Below, in pieces: positions 24,116 to 34,308 of a DNA stretch of 64,000 nucleotides. Below the pieces are notes generated by a model. It made no database searches and was not told the DNA's origin. It worked only from the letters and a program-made list of their open reading frames with translations. The position numbers were made by a program, and so were the translations under genes. Positions within the stretch are counted from its first letter, which is position 1; each line of letters opens with the position of its first letter. Where the stretch lies: the NCBI GenBank assembly GCA_036320915.1, contig JAXBDG010000001.1, positions 2,998,001 through 3,062,000 of the forward strand. The letters are read 5' to 3'. Origin of the DNA: Linnemannia elongata (Eukaryota; Mortierellomycota; Mortierellomycetes; Mortierellales; Mortierellaceae).

Positions 24116-24448
24116 GCGTTGTGTGTGTAAGAAGGATGGAGGGTTTGAAAAGAAGAAAGAAAAAAAGGGAAAAAAAAGGTTTCAGGGTCTAAAAGAAAAG
24201 GAAAGGGTGAGTCGCCACCAAATTTAGTAAAGAGCACTGTTGGAAGTAAGAGAGGCATCGGGATGCTCTGCCGAAGACTGTAAACACGCGGCGCTTCCTT
24301 TGAGACGATCGCCCAAAAGTGATGGAAGGGTGTAAACAAAATATTCCTGTTTATTCTTCACAAAGCGCAGTTATATAAACAATTGAGAATTAGAAAGACA
24401 AAGACAAAGGGAGAGCAATCGCGCAAAAGGGATGATAAGGCTCAGATT
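24116..24448. other. Spacer between the tandem protease paralogues
   Basis: 333 bp holding the promoter of the pseudoprotease and the 3' end of the intact protease. Purine-rich run at about 24155-24210. No gene seen. Confidence 0.55.
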
Positions 24449-26290
24449 CTACTTGGAGGGAGCAAAGCCAACGCGGTTCTTGCCTAGGTCATAGACGCTG
24501 TAGTACTTGCGCAAGAAAACATCTCCGACAATCCAGAGATCGCCCAGGGATTCGGGGAAATCCATGCCCATGAAACCAGAGATACACGATCCTCCAGCAT
24601 TGAGGACATAATCAGAACCCTGGAGGGTGTACTTTGTCGATCCAAAGAAGAACGAGAAATCGGGCAGCGAGGCCACCTTCTCACACTCGATCGTGTACTG
24701 GCCCGCATAGTTCTTCTTGGCACCAATCTCCTTGTTGATCATCTCGGCCATCGCAGTGCCCAGGACAATCAAAGACGAGCCGGTGTCGATGACAGCGCCG
24801 GCGTTCATCTCGACTTCCTCGTCGCCGAGCTGGATCTTGGACATGTCGATCTCCCAGTATCCCTTGCGACGGACGTTGTGCCACTGCAGGTTTCCTGTGA
24901 AATGGTTCGAGTCAACACCTCCAAGGGTCATCTGGCCACCGGTGGAACCGTCGGCCTGGGCCAAGTAGAACCCAAAGACGGCCTCATCAATCAGTTTTTG
25001 GTTGACCAGGTTATAGAATGGAGGAACGACGCCCAGGACGGAGATGGTATCGTAGCCCAAACCAAAGATACCATCAAACTTGCCAAAGGCAAACGCCAGA
25101 CCGGGCTCCTTGACCGACTCGCCAAAGTCCTGGCGCTTGATGACAGCTCCACCGACCTCGACATTGTCGTTGCTGATGATACCCTCGAGCGATCCGCTGC
25201 CGTACTGAATCGCAAACTGGGTTCCATTGGGGTGGAAGGTGGTTGACTTTTCGGAATCAAATCGACGGTGCAGGAAACAAGCGATCGAGTTGCAATGGGT
25301 CGAGGGGACCCAAAAGTTGGACGAGCCCGTGTCAAAGACGACCGAGAATGTCTGAGGAGGTGTTCCGACATTGACCTCTCCATAGTACTATTGTCATTTT
25401 GTAGGTTGGGTACGAAAGAATATTGTTAGCCTTTCGCTTGGCTCCCCTGTACCTCAGCCTTTCCTCTCCTCGCAAAACGGTTTGCTTGTTAATGTTGATC
25501 CACGACGCTCTCTCCTTAAAGCCGTTTTTTTTCTCTGCTAGTCGGTCCGAGTGAGAATATATATGAACAAATTTGCATGTCGAACTGCTATTTGCAGAAC
25601 AAAGGGCGCGCATTGTGGAACAATGACCACTTCGTCATCCGGTCTCTCCCCACTTTTCCGATCCCCCGGGTATGTCTTTGTTTTTGCCAAGAACTCCCCT
25701 CTCCCTCCCACGCTCGCAACTCACGGTAATGGAAGTGTTCATTATTAGAGAATGAGTGCGAGAAGTGCGTCGCTTGTTCACAGACCCAGGAAACTAGTCG
25801 CACTATGTTGTTATTCTTGTTATTATTGTGAGGGATTACCTGGGCATTCATATAGTTGGAGAGAGGGACACCGTAGGTGGGCTTTCCATTCGCATCGCGA
25901 CCAATGATCTGGTTGGCCTCGTCGGTTCTCATCTTGCGTTGGACTGATCCAAAGTACTTTTGGGCCATGTAGGAGCCAGTTTCGGAGTAGGCCAGCATTT
26001 GCTCTGCTGGAGTGATGTCTGCCTTCTTGAGGTTGATTCTGACAGTTGCATGGATAGGGAAGGATGCAGGTTGGGAGGATGGTTAGGATGTCGTTTCAAG
26101 GCTTTCTCTTTTATGGGTATTGATAAGGTTACAATGCCTGATGGTGTTTGGGCTGGAGGTGGGTAAGTATAAGCGTTATGGTGTTGCTTGTTGTAGTGAA
26201 GAAGACGGGTAGGTTGCCTTACCGCATCAACTCTGCCTGGGAGGCGACGGTCAAGGATAAGAGTCCTGCGAGGAGGTAAGTGATCTTCAT
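24449..26290 (-). CDS. Secreted pepsin-like aspartic protease (A1 family, intact)
   Basis: Three exons: signal peptide at 26290 (MKITYLLAGLLSLTVASQAE); propeptide exon at about 25843-26030 (ADITPAEQMLAYSETGSYMAQ and similar, ending VPLSNYMNAQ); mature domain from about 25385 to the stop at 24449-24451. Both catalytic triads are present: VVFDTGSSNFWVP and AVIDTGSSLIVLG. The flap QYGSG and the C-terminal VFLRKYYSVYDLGKNRVGFA are also conserved. The order resembles saccharopepsin/cathepsin D types. Known activity: acid endopeptidase, vacuolar or secreted; a signal peptide is visible but the final location is not determined by the sequence. The intron before YYGEVNVGTP is about 450 bp, long for this window. 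Exon-phase positions match the neighbouring pseudoprotease, supporting tandem duplication. Confidence 0.93.
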
Positions 26291-26805
26291 AGTACTGTAT
26301 GAATAGGAGGTTGTGTCTAAGATAATGGAGTGTGGAAAAGAGTAAAGAGTAAGAAGTGAAAATGACAACAGAATGAACGTGCTGCCGTTTCTTTATTTCG
26401 ATACGCGCGTGGCTTGGCTCCCTCTCGCACTTCGCCCACGGGCAATTCATATGTATTTGAGTTGCTCATTGTCCTTCAAACTGCTGTAGATGCGATATAA
26501 GTCTGTTCTCCTCCTCCTCCTCCTCCTCCTCGCATTCGCAGCATGCTTTGCCCCTCCCGTCTATCCTTTTGCTTCTTCGCCGGCGTCATCTGAGGGTCAC
26601 TGACTACAAGCCTTGCACGAGTGGCTGCCTTTTCAGCATTTGGACGAAAGTCGCGTCTGATCGTTTGCATACAATTGTTCTTAAGGGTACTTGCCTGTTT
26701 TCTCGCGCTCTTCAACTGGGGCCGTTTGCTGCGTTCTTCGTCCTCAACATCACGAAACAGCAATCGACCCGGAAAACAGGAAGACAAGCAGAACATACAA
26801 ACAGC
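26291..26805. other. Divergent promoter region, protease and MED11
   Basis: 515 bp with both promoters. A (CCT)n run sits at about 26510-26533. No credible gene. An in-frame extension of MED11 upstream of 26806 is not supported by composition. Confidence 0.5.
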
Positions 26806-27697
26806 ATGGAGGACCTCGAAGCAAGAGACACGGACATGGCCAGTCCACCAAGCAACCTCCACTCATCCCTCCCAACAGCAACATCCACATCCGCATTAGC
26901 ACCGGCATCACAAGTACCAGAATCACAACAACAGCAACAACAGGCCAAGGCACCACGGAGAAGGAAAACTGTCAACGACGGGTACATCTACCACCCTTAT
27001 GAGGATTACTCGCAGGAGAATAGGGGTTCTCAAGGAGGGAGCAATGATAGTGATAGCGCCGTGAATGATAGTCAGGCGAGCGCTACAAGGATCCTGGAAC
27101 TCCGTGGTCTTGAGCGGGTATGCCTTTTTTTTTTTTTGTCTACACTGGCGCAGCTTGAAAGACAAGAATCGGGCACGTGTACAAGTTGATTGCTAACTCT
27201 GTAGTTACCCTTGCCTCCAATAGAGAATCGTCCAGCTGCTGGAGACGGCTGGTCAAGCAATCCAAATCCTGAGCGGCGAAGATGATCCCGAGAATGCAGG
27301 CCCGATCCTCATGGACGCCAGCTCCGACAGCACCAAAGGCCCAGACATGATCAACACCTACGCTGAAGAAAAATCCAAACAGTTTGAAGTCCTCGCGGCC
27401 GGATACGCGACTTTGGTCAACGAGATCCAATCGGGACTGAGACGACAGTTTCATTACTTGACCAAGGCCGGGATTGCATCGTCTCAGGTTCCGTTCAAGA
27501 ATGTGGTGTATGGCGAGGAGAAGGAGTTGGAGACTTGGTTGAATGCGGTTGATGTGTTGAAGGAGAGTACGGATGGGTTAATTGAAAAGGTCGAGCGTGA
27601 GTACTTGGGTGCAAGGAGGGAGAGTGGGAACAAGGATGATTCATTGCAGGAGAGCAGCAGCGCGCCATCCGCAGCAGCTGTATCTGCAGACTCTTAA
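26806..27697 (+). CDS. MED11: Probable Mediator subunit MED11
   Basis: Exons 26806-27117 and 27224-27697 (donor GTATGC, acceptor CCAATAG; phase 0 between LRGLER and RIVQLLE). The pattern LELRGLERRIVQLLETAGQAIQIL, followed by a helix AEEKSKQFEVLAAGYATLVNEIQSGLRRQFHYLTKAGI, matches the two-helix core of MED11 (as in human ALEDIEREIGAIL and VEAELSAQIRYLT). MED11 pairs with MED22 in the Mediator head and helps recruit TFIIH and Pol II. The N-terminal 80 residues (Gln/Ser/Pro-rich) and the C-terminal Ser/Ala tail are low-complexity extensions. About 262 residues, longer than animal MED11 but within fungal range. The assignment rests on recalled pattern similarity. Confidence 0.7.
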
Positions 27698-27873
27698 ATA
27701 AAATCAAAGTCCAAAGCGCATAAAATAAACAAAAATAATATCGACGCATAACTACAATCAGGTAAACAAAAAATGCGGTTTTATTTGGATGATATGATAA
27801 TTGAATGGGGATGTGCGGAATGCTGGTTTCTTTTTTGTCTTCGCAGTGGAAAAGTCTTGAGGAAATAACAGAA

Positions 27874-29002
27874 TCAGATACTGCTCTTCTCGAGGCGGCT
27901 GGCGAGATCGGCCAGTTCGTCGGCATCCCTTGCGTTCTTGGTGTCGTTGTTCTTCTTGGCCACATCAAGATCATCTACAACAGTTTATGTAATTAATTAG
28001 GAAGAGATAAACGAGTCAAACTGATTAGCAACGAAAGGTTCGAAACGAAAGAATAAGGGTCAAAAGCCAAAGACAAGTGTTACCTTCGTGGAGAGGAGCG
28101 TTGGAGTTGAAGGGATGGACGCGCATGTAAGCGCTGACATTCTTCTGGTAGATCAGCTTCTCGAGGTACCTCTTGACCTTGAGCAACTCACAGTCGGTTC
28201 CAGCCCTGGCCAGATCCTCGTCAAAGTCCAAGAGCTGCACTCCGTTGTGGGGTTGTAATTGGACCTTGTCAAACGAGTCGTCAATCAGGACAGTGTTGGT
28301 CTGGTCGAAAGCCTCGGGCTGTTCCTCCGAAGCCTTCTCACCATCGGTAGCAGCTCCGCTTGCTGCGGTGCCGGCCTTCTCGGCTTTGATGGCGTCCCAA
28401 ATGAACTCCAGATCCTTGATGGTTAAAACTTTCTTGTTGTAATCATGTTCAGACAGTCGGAAATCCTTGCGGGTCCAGACACGATCGAGTTTCTCAACAC
28501 GGTTTCCAAACCCGCAGCTCAACATCGTATCGACACTGTGGGGCTGGGCACTGGACCAGACCATGACCTTGCAGTGCTCAAAGATGAAATCCAGGAAGGC
28601 CTGCAGGTGAGGGCGAGGGGTGACATTGCGCTTGTTGTTCTTTGCACGGTAGAACAATGTGCCATTAAGGTCCAGGACGACGAGGAGGGTGCGGGGCTTG
28701 GTCACGGTGATGGGGTCCTGGAGGGCGATTGGGGTATAGGTGGGGGTGATGGGGCGGATTGGGGTCGAAGGGTAGAAGGTCTTTGTTGAGGCATTGTAGT
28801 AGACAAGGTTCTGGGTTGTTCTGGTAGTGGTTGTGGGGGTGGTGGAAGTGGCCTTTTGTTGAGGTTCACGGTGGGTGGTCCATGCGTCCTTTGTGGTAGC
28901 ATGGGCAGGCATTGTAGTGGATGATCGAGTTGGTGGTTGTGACATTCTTTTGTTTCTGGTTGCAGTGGAGAGGAAGCGATGAAGTGAAATGGAAAAGCGC
29001 AT
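27874..29002 (-). CDS. FCP1-homology (HAD phosphatase fold) protein with DLNGT active site
   Basis: Two exons: about 28083-29002 and 27874-27979, joined LHE-DDLDV. Core motifs of the NLI-interacting-factor/FCP1 domain are present: LLVVLDLNGTLFYR, RPHLQAFLDFIFEHCKVMVWSSAQP, DRVWTRKDF, KDLEFIW and TVLIDDSFDK. The catalytic DxDGT motif reads DLNGT: the nucleophile Asp is kept but the acid/base Asp is Asn. I recall DLNGT in some fungal and plant members, so this may be a subfamily trait rather than local damage. The start at 29002 gives an Arg/Ser-rich acidic-free N-terminus (MRFSISLHRFLSTATRNKR) like a mitochondrial presequence. The alternative Met at 28945 would remove it. The substrate is unknown. 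Convergent with MED11, 176 bp between stops. Confidence 0.83.
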
Positions 29003-29963
29003 GTGGAGATGAGAAGGGAAAATAAAAAGATCCGCAAGCAAAGAGGCTGAGTCAAGGGCAAGAGTCGACAAAAAGAGCCAAACCAATAGGCAAGCAAACA
29101 ATGATGAAATGAGTCCTCAGAAAGCGAAACATGTTAAGGTTGGTGGCGCATGCATCAAACCACTTTTAGCGCCCTTGTATCTTTAACAGAAATGGATGCA
29201 TCGAGACTCAAACGAGCAAAGACCATTCCTCGCTCGTGCTCATCTTGGGGGACCTGTGCGTGCGTGCAAGGATAGCTGTTGATGATGATGATGATGATGA
29301 TGATCTCCTCACGAAGGAGAAAAGCTGTTGTAGGGATGATAAGACAGGCACTCAGGAGACTCTTTTTGCACCTGTTGACCTGCATCTAAAGCACATGCAC
29401 ACACTCAGCCCCTATCTTCACGAAATGCTACTACCCTCATGATATCTCTCTATCCGTAACATTTTTACAATCCGTCGTCCATGTGTCGTTTTTTCACCTC
29501 CATCTGTCTGCTTGTTTACATCTGTGCCTGACTGTCTGACCGATCCTTCCCCCCTTTGACAAGCCTGACCACTCCTCAACCCCCCTCTCTCTTAAACAAA
29601 AAGGTCACCATTGTAGGACAGTGTGATCGTAATGACACCACAAACCCATCGTACTTTTTTGAGACCGCCCCTTTGTTTTTGTTGTAAACATAAATACCCC
29701 TGGGGACACCCTCTGTTTTTGTCTTTTTCTCCCTTCTTATTCTGCAATCTTCTTTTATACTTCCCTTCGCTTTAGCCCATCCTTCTTCAATTCACACGTA
29801 CTTCAACAGACTTTCCCCAGTTCCAGCATTAGCACTTTGCCCCGGGACTATTCACGAATTTAACGACCTAACGCAGCATTCTCAACAACATACTACAACA
29901 CCTCCTACCCATCCACCAACATCAACCCCCCCCCCCCCCCCCCCCTCAACCCCACCCACTACC
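29003..29963. other. Divergent intergenic region with C20 tract
   Basis: A GATGATGATGAT run lies at 29281-29304, a pyrimidine-rich promoter at 29690-29830, and an uninterrupted run of 20 C at 29926-29945, ending 18 nt before the next start codon. No gene seen. Confidence 0.6.
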
Positions 29964-30773
29964 ATGAAAGACCTCACTGCCGCAGAACTAGAACTTGAAG
30001 CTCTTCTCGAATCCCGTCTGGAGATCCTCTCCACCCGCCTCCGAGCCTTCACACAAGCCACCCAAGCCCTCTTTGCAGAAACCCAAGAGCTCCACAAGAC
30101 CTTCCAAGCAAAAGCCAGACGCATGTATATAATCGAGGACAACATCCTCCGTCTCCAGGGGAAACCCGGTCTGCCTCATTTGTTCACTGAGAGTGGGCTT
30201 CAGAGACGCCCTACTGTGGGAGGGATTGGGAATAATGAGATTGAGGATATCAAGATGGGCGTCAAGACATTGAGGAGGAAGTTCCAGGCTGCTGGAGCGG
30301 TCGTGTCGACGGTTGGGTGGTGGAGACATTTGAAGGAGAAGGAGAATAAGGCTGCTGGTGTTGGCAAGGTTCCCGTCGTTCCTGTCACTGCCGCTTCTGC
30401 TGCTGCCAAACTGTCGATCGATACATCCTCGTCTACCATTCAAGACGCTCAACCGCCATCCCCACCCGCATCCACATCCCCTGTCGCTGCCATCCCTGCT
30501 GTCCCTGCAAGACAAACTGTCGTCTCGCCCAAGGCCGTCCTCTCTCCTACCTCGCCATCAACCAAGAAGCGAAACACTCTAGCCCTTCAAGATATCTTCA
30601 CCGCCGCACCTACCACAAAACCGTTGCATCAACACTACGCGCTCTCTCCAAGCACTGAACGTGCCAACCCAGCTCTTGGACTTTGCTCGCCTCCCCTGTC
30701 CCCAAGGACTGCACAGGGACCTAGCGCAACATCCGGGAACTCTTTGATGCGTGGCCTTAGCCTTCGTTCTTAG
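29964..30773 (+). CDS. Unrecognised protein with N-terminal coiled coil
   Basis: Single exon, 269 residues. The first 75 residues are amphipathic helix (ELELEALLESRLEILSTRL..., then FAETQELHKTFQAKARRMY), likely a coiled coil. Residues about 90-120 hold a second conserved-looking block (IEDIKMGVKTLRRKFQAAG, GWWRHLKEKE). The remainder is Ala/Pro/Ser/Thr-rich and probably disordered, with several SP and TP sites. I do not recognise the family. Codon use (C/G-rich third positions, AAG, CTC, GCC) resembles neighbouring genes, which supports coding. The ATG lies 18 nt after a C20 tract. Convergent with the next gene, 145 bp between stops. Confidence 0.72.
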   Translation: MKDLTAAELELEALLESRLEILSTRLRAFTQATQALFAETQELHKTFQAKARRMYIIEDNILRLQGKPGLPHLFTESGLQRRPTVGGIGNNEIEDIKMGVKTLRRKFQAAGAVVSTVGWWRHLKEKENKAAGVGKVPVVPVTAASAAAKLSIDTSSSTIQDAQPPSPPASTSPVAAIPAVPARQTVVSPKAVLSPTSPSTKKRNTLALQDIFTAAPTTKPLHQHYALSPSTERANPALGLCSPPLSPRTAQGPSATSGNSLMRGLSLRS

Positions 30774-30918
30774 ATCTTTCTACCACACACGATGTTTTCC
30801 AATAAATAAACCTTCCATACATTTCTGGCATTGACAATTACATTTTATTCTTATTCGTACAAGCAAAGTCAAAGCGATAGTGTACAATCTAGGGCGATAA
30901 AGAGATCGTAAACGGATC

Positions 30919-32078
30919 CTAATCGCTCTTCTCGGGGATATCAAAGAGCTCACAGAACAGCACCAACTCAGTCTCCATGGCCAGGTACTCCAGCTTCATG
31001 ATGCGCAATCTCTCGCGAGGGTCACCCAGGTATTGAGCCGTATCCACTCGTTCGAGGTCGGGACCAAACGAATACTCTTTTGTCCGAAGCGGCGAGGGAC
31101 GGTTTGAGTTGTTTCCGGTGCCGTAGGCAATGTACTCAAACAGGAGACCGTCGTGTGGATCGTTCAACAAAGCGTACACAGGACTCTCGGGATCCTCTGC
31201 AAGAACTCTCAGCAGGTTGTGGGTGCTGGGACGCTGGGGACCGCGACTAGGCTGTCTAGCTGCATCGATCTCGGCCTGGTCCACCTCCGAGTAGTCTCCA
31301 GAGGCCTCGCGTCTTTTTTGAAACGCTTCACAGGCCTCGCTCATCTGGAGCAACCATTTCAGCCGTGAGTATCGTAGGCTCAGGAACATTGATACGAAAC
31401 ATACCCGTTTGACGAATAGTAGCTGGTCTTCTCTGTCTCGCTGGATGCGTCGGATGACCCATTGGCACCGAAGGCCTGCGATAAAGTGGATCCCAGAGAG
31501 GAAGAGAGTTGGCGCGAGTTGGAAAAAGAGTGAGCCCCAAGTGTTACCGCGGGAAGAGCTAAGGTTGGTTATCTTAGATGAGATCTGGGTGGGCGGAAGT
31601 GCAGCAAAAGAGTTGACGCCGAGTCCCTGGGCGATCCAAGACCCGAACGCGTAGAGTCGGGGGAGGTGCTTGATCATGAACCGCGTTGCTGGCTCTGTTG
31701 AAAGAACATATCGAAGGGCAATTGCGGTGCTCAGACTATTATTTTGAAGTAAATATGGTTCATGTGGAAGGATTGATGGGTGTGAGTCTTCGTTAACTGT
31801 TGCATTTCTGTTTTGGTGGCGGTGAACAAAGGGGAATGGGTGACACACTTACAGGTAGGTGCAGACTTGGCTGGTTCGCAGATCGACATATCGGTCGTCT
31901 GTACACATCATCTCCTTGGTAACACTCTTGATCATGTAACCTCTCCCACTCCTGAACAACGAGTACGACTCCATCCAATGCTTCACCTCCTCTATCATCA
32001 TTCCATCAATAAGCCATCTCCACGTCAGTGTATGAAAGTATATACAATATATAAATATATATCCAAGTCCTCGAAAAG

Positions 32079-32119
<41 letters not shown>

Positions 32120-32423
32120 AGAGAAAGAAGAGGGCGGAGTGCTTACCGACAGAGATGGAGCTCAGCTCGGATTTCGGGGGTCTGCCAGGGTACTTCAGGA
32201 GGAGGTGGTCGATATTTTTTATGTTGGCGTCGAGTAGCTTAATCAAGGACGCGAGGGTTTCCAGATCTTGAAGAGCAAGCTGCCGTATATGTGCCTTGTA
32301 GCGTAGGTGGTGTGATAGATAGCGAAGCTGGTGCTTTGCTGTCCTGCGCCAGCAAAGGTTGGAGAGGTAGACATGGGCAGCGGCGGTGAGCCCCAGTCCG
32401 ATGGGGAATGAGGCCTGGTTCAT
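30919..32423 (-). CDS. Unrecognised protein, possible membrane helix, 3-4 exons
   Basis: Exon 1 (about 32140-32423) encodes MNQASFPIGLGLTAAAHVYL and a helical region; exon 2 (about 31850-31990) EEVKHWMESYSLFRSGRGYMIK; exon 3 from about 31738 to the stop at 30919-30921. Each junction keeps frame at GT-AG sites. One hydrophobic stretch (GSLFFQLAPTLFLSGIHFIAG) could span a membrane. The C-terminal third (EYSFGPDLERVDTAQYLGD, MKLEYLAMETELVLFCELF) is soluble-like. A 60-nt GT-AG interval within exon 3 (about 31348-31407) is in frame without stops, so splicing there is optional for frame. The intron between exons 1 and 2 contains an A39 tract. I do not recognise the family, and a peroxisomal or mitochondrial membrane role would be only a guess. 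Confidence 0.68.
32079..32117. repeat. A39 homopolymer within an intron
   Basis: 39 consecutive A on the + strand (T39 in the sense of the overlapping minus-strand gene), inside its first intron near the donor side. It could be an extended polypyrimidine tract or a relic of retroposition. Confidence 0.9.
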
Positions 32424-32454
32424 CAGTTGAGGTGAATGTAAGAATACGTATGTA

Positions 32455-32611
<157 letters not shown>

Positions 32612-33085
32612 GGGAGTGGGTCGATGGAGGGAGGGAGGGATGCGAGTAGGTGGGCGTGATTAAGAGAGGGAGAGAGTGAGTGAGAGAGAGAGAGGGAGAA
32701 AGAAAAAAGTGAGAAACGTGGGAGGGAAAAGAGAGTCAAATGTGGCCTGGGGAAGAAGGGTGCTCTTTTTGTCGGACAAGAGTCGAGTGGGGAGAGAGAA
32801 GGAAAATGAGCGCAAAGCTCGAGGGCATCGCATCATCCATATACTAACAAAGTCAGTTTATTACTGAGGCCATCTTTCTTGATTAAGGCTAGGATTGTAC
32901 ATGGAAGCAACCTGGAAGTAGTGACAAGTCGTCTATGACAGCCCCCCATATTCATCGCCTAAAAAATTCAGGAACATTCTCTCCGGTAGCAACCACGACT
33001 CAACCTGGTCCTCAAATACAAACAACTCTTCCAGATAAATCCAACGCTCTCATAGATTTGCTCTTCTTAGGATTATCGGCAAACG

Positions 33086-33725
33086 TCAAGCGTTAAGATC
33101 AAATGCACAGGCATTGCCAATAGGTTTCGCTTCAACCAAGCATATCCGACTCTGACGATCGTTTGCTCTCTTTTCGAGGTTCCTCTCCAATTGCATCATC
33201 AACAAGACTTCTATTATCGTGTGGGACTTTCCATGCGTATCTAAAGTCTGTTCCCGAGCGTGATCCCACAATAACGACAAGCGCTATCTATAGACGAGGG
33301 AAACCAGAATGAATCCGTTGTAAGATTCAAAAAGAAGGAAAAGTTCTTACCTGTTTTTCATTCTTTTAAGTTCCTGAAAGTTGGCTTTTCTCACTGACGA
33401 ACTCGCTTTCGACTCGTGGTGAAGTTGCTGCTGAGTTTGGTATGCTGCATTCTGGCTAGGTCGACAGTTTTCAGCTAAGCATCACTTGCAAACTTTTGGC
33501 GATTGGATGTAAACTTTTATGATTCGAAGAAGTTGATGACCGAGTAGTCGTCGGGGCTGCGACCGGTGATTTAGAAAGCATAGGCGGAGTCTTCTGGTAG
33601 AGCAATCCACATGTCGCAAGAAGGCGGAGCGAGTTGAGAACAATGGAGAAGTTGTTAACTTGCAGCTGTGCCTCAACATACTCTGCCAGGTGTGACTGCG
33701 GCCAATCGCGTTTCTTCAAGCCCAC
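33086..33725 (-). CDS. Tentative small spliced or decayed gene
   Basis: Between two divergent genes, two open stretches on the minus strand look more protein-like than their surroundings. One is at about 33471-33725 (AEYVEAQLQVNNFSIVLNS, codons with C/G-rich third positions). The other is at 33086-33290 (HTIIEVLLMMQLERNLEKRA, ending FDLNA and TAA). A well-formed intron (GTAAGAAC to CTATAG, about 33285-33350) precedes the second, and an exon reading VRKANFQELKRMKNR joins it in frame. I could not find a clean junction between the first stretch and this exon, nor a good ATG. It may be a real short gene with an upstream exon, or a decayed copy. No family recognised. Confidence 0.27.
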
Positions 33726-34308
33726 TTTTTTTTTTTCTTTCCCACCTTCCTTCCTTCCTTCCTTCTTTCACACTCAAACCCAAAACCTGGTGATTGCAAA
33801 TCATCTCAAGTCGGACCCTTTTCCTTGTTTTCATCTGGAGAAACATCACAACAAATAAGGGCCCCGGCACCATCATCAACCTCAGTCCTCCCTCCCTGTT
33901 TCCATCAGCATCTGCACTGGGTCACACTTGCGGCTTCAGCATACAAGTAAGGTGAGCTGATGGAGAAAAAAATAAAGCACACACCATGCAGCTACCCATG
34001 GGTCATAGGTCTTCTTTCGTCCTGTTTCTTAACAAGTCTATACAGCAATTGACAAGGGGTCACCGACAAGAACAACGATAACAACAACAATAACAATAGC
34101 AACAACAACAAAAGCTTGGTCTTGTCATGAGGTTCAAAAAAAAAAGCAAGCTATATCTAACTCAGTTGTCATTTTTTTGCTTTTGCACACCCCTAGAACG
34201 AAAAAGAGGAACAACAATCTACCCCCTCGTTGTCCGCCCTCCCCAGTCCATATCTCACTCGACGAGCACCTCCCTCTCCAGATACAACAAGAATCACAGC
34301 TGTGAGCC
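33726..34308. other. 5' flank of the phosphatase-kinase-ligase gene
   Basis: CTTC-rich (33745-33768) and AACAACAAC-rich (34080-34112) non-coding DNA, consistent with promoter and leader. No gene seen. Confidence 0.5.

Noticed and set aside
24449..25390. Apparent truncation or frameshift of the intact aspartic protease
   Set aside because: The frame is open upstream to the intron acceptor; the catalytic DTGSS and flap are present once read without requiring an ATG.
32079..32117. Poly(A) tract as the tail of an inserted retroelement
   Set aside because: No element-like sequence or target duplication was found beside it; it lies in an intron and may be a splicing tract.
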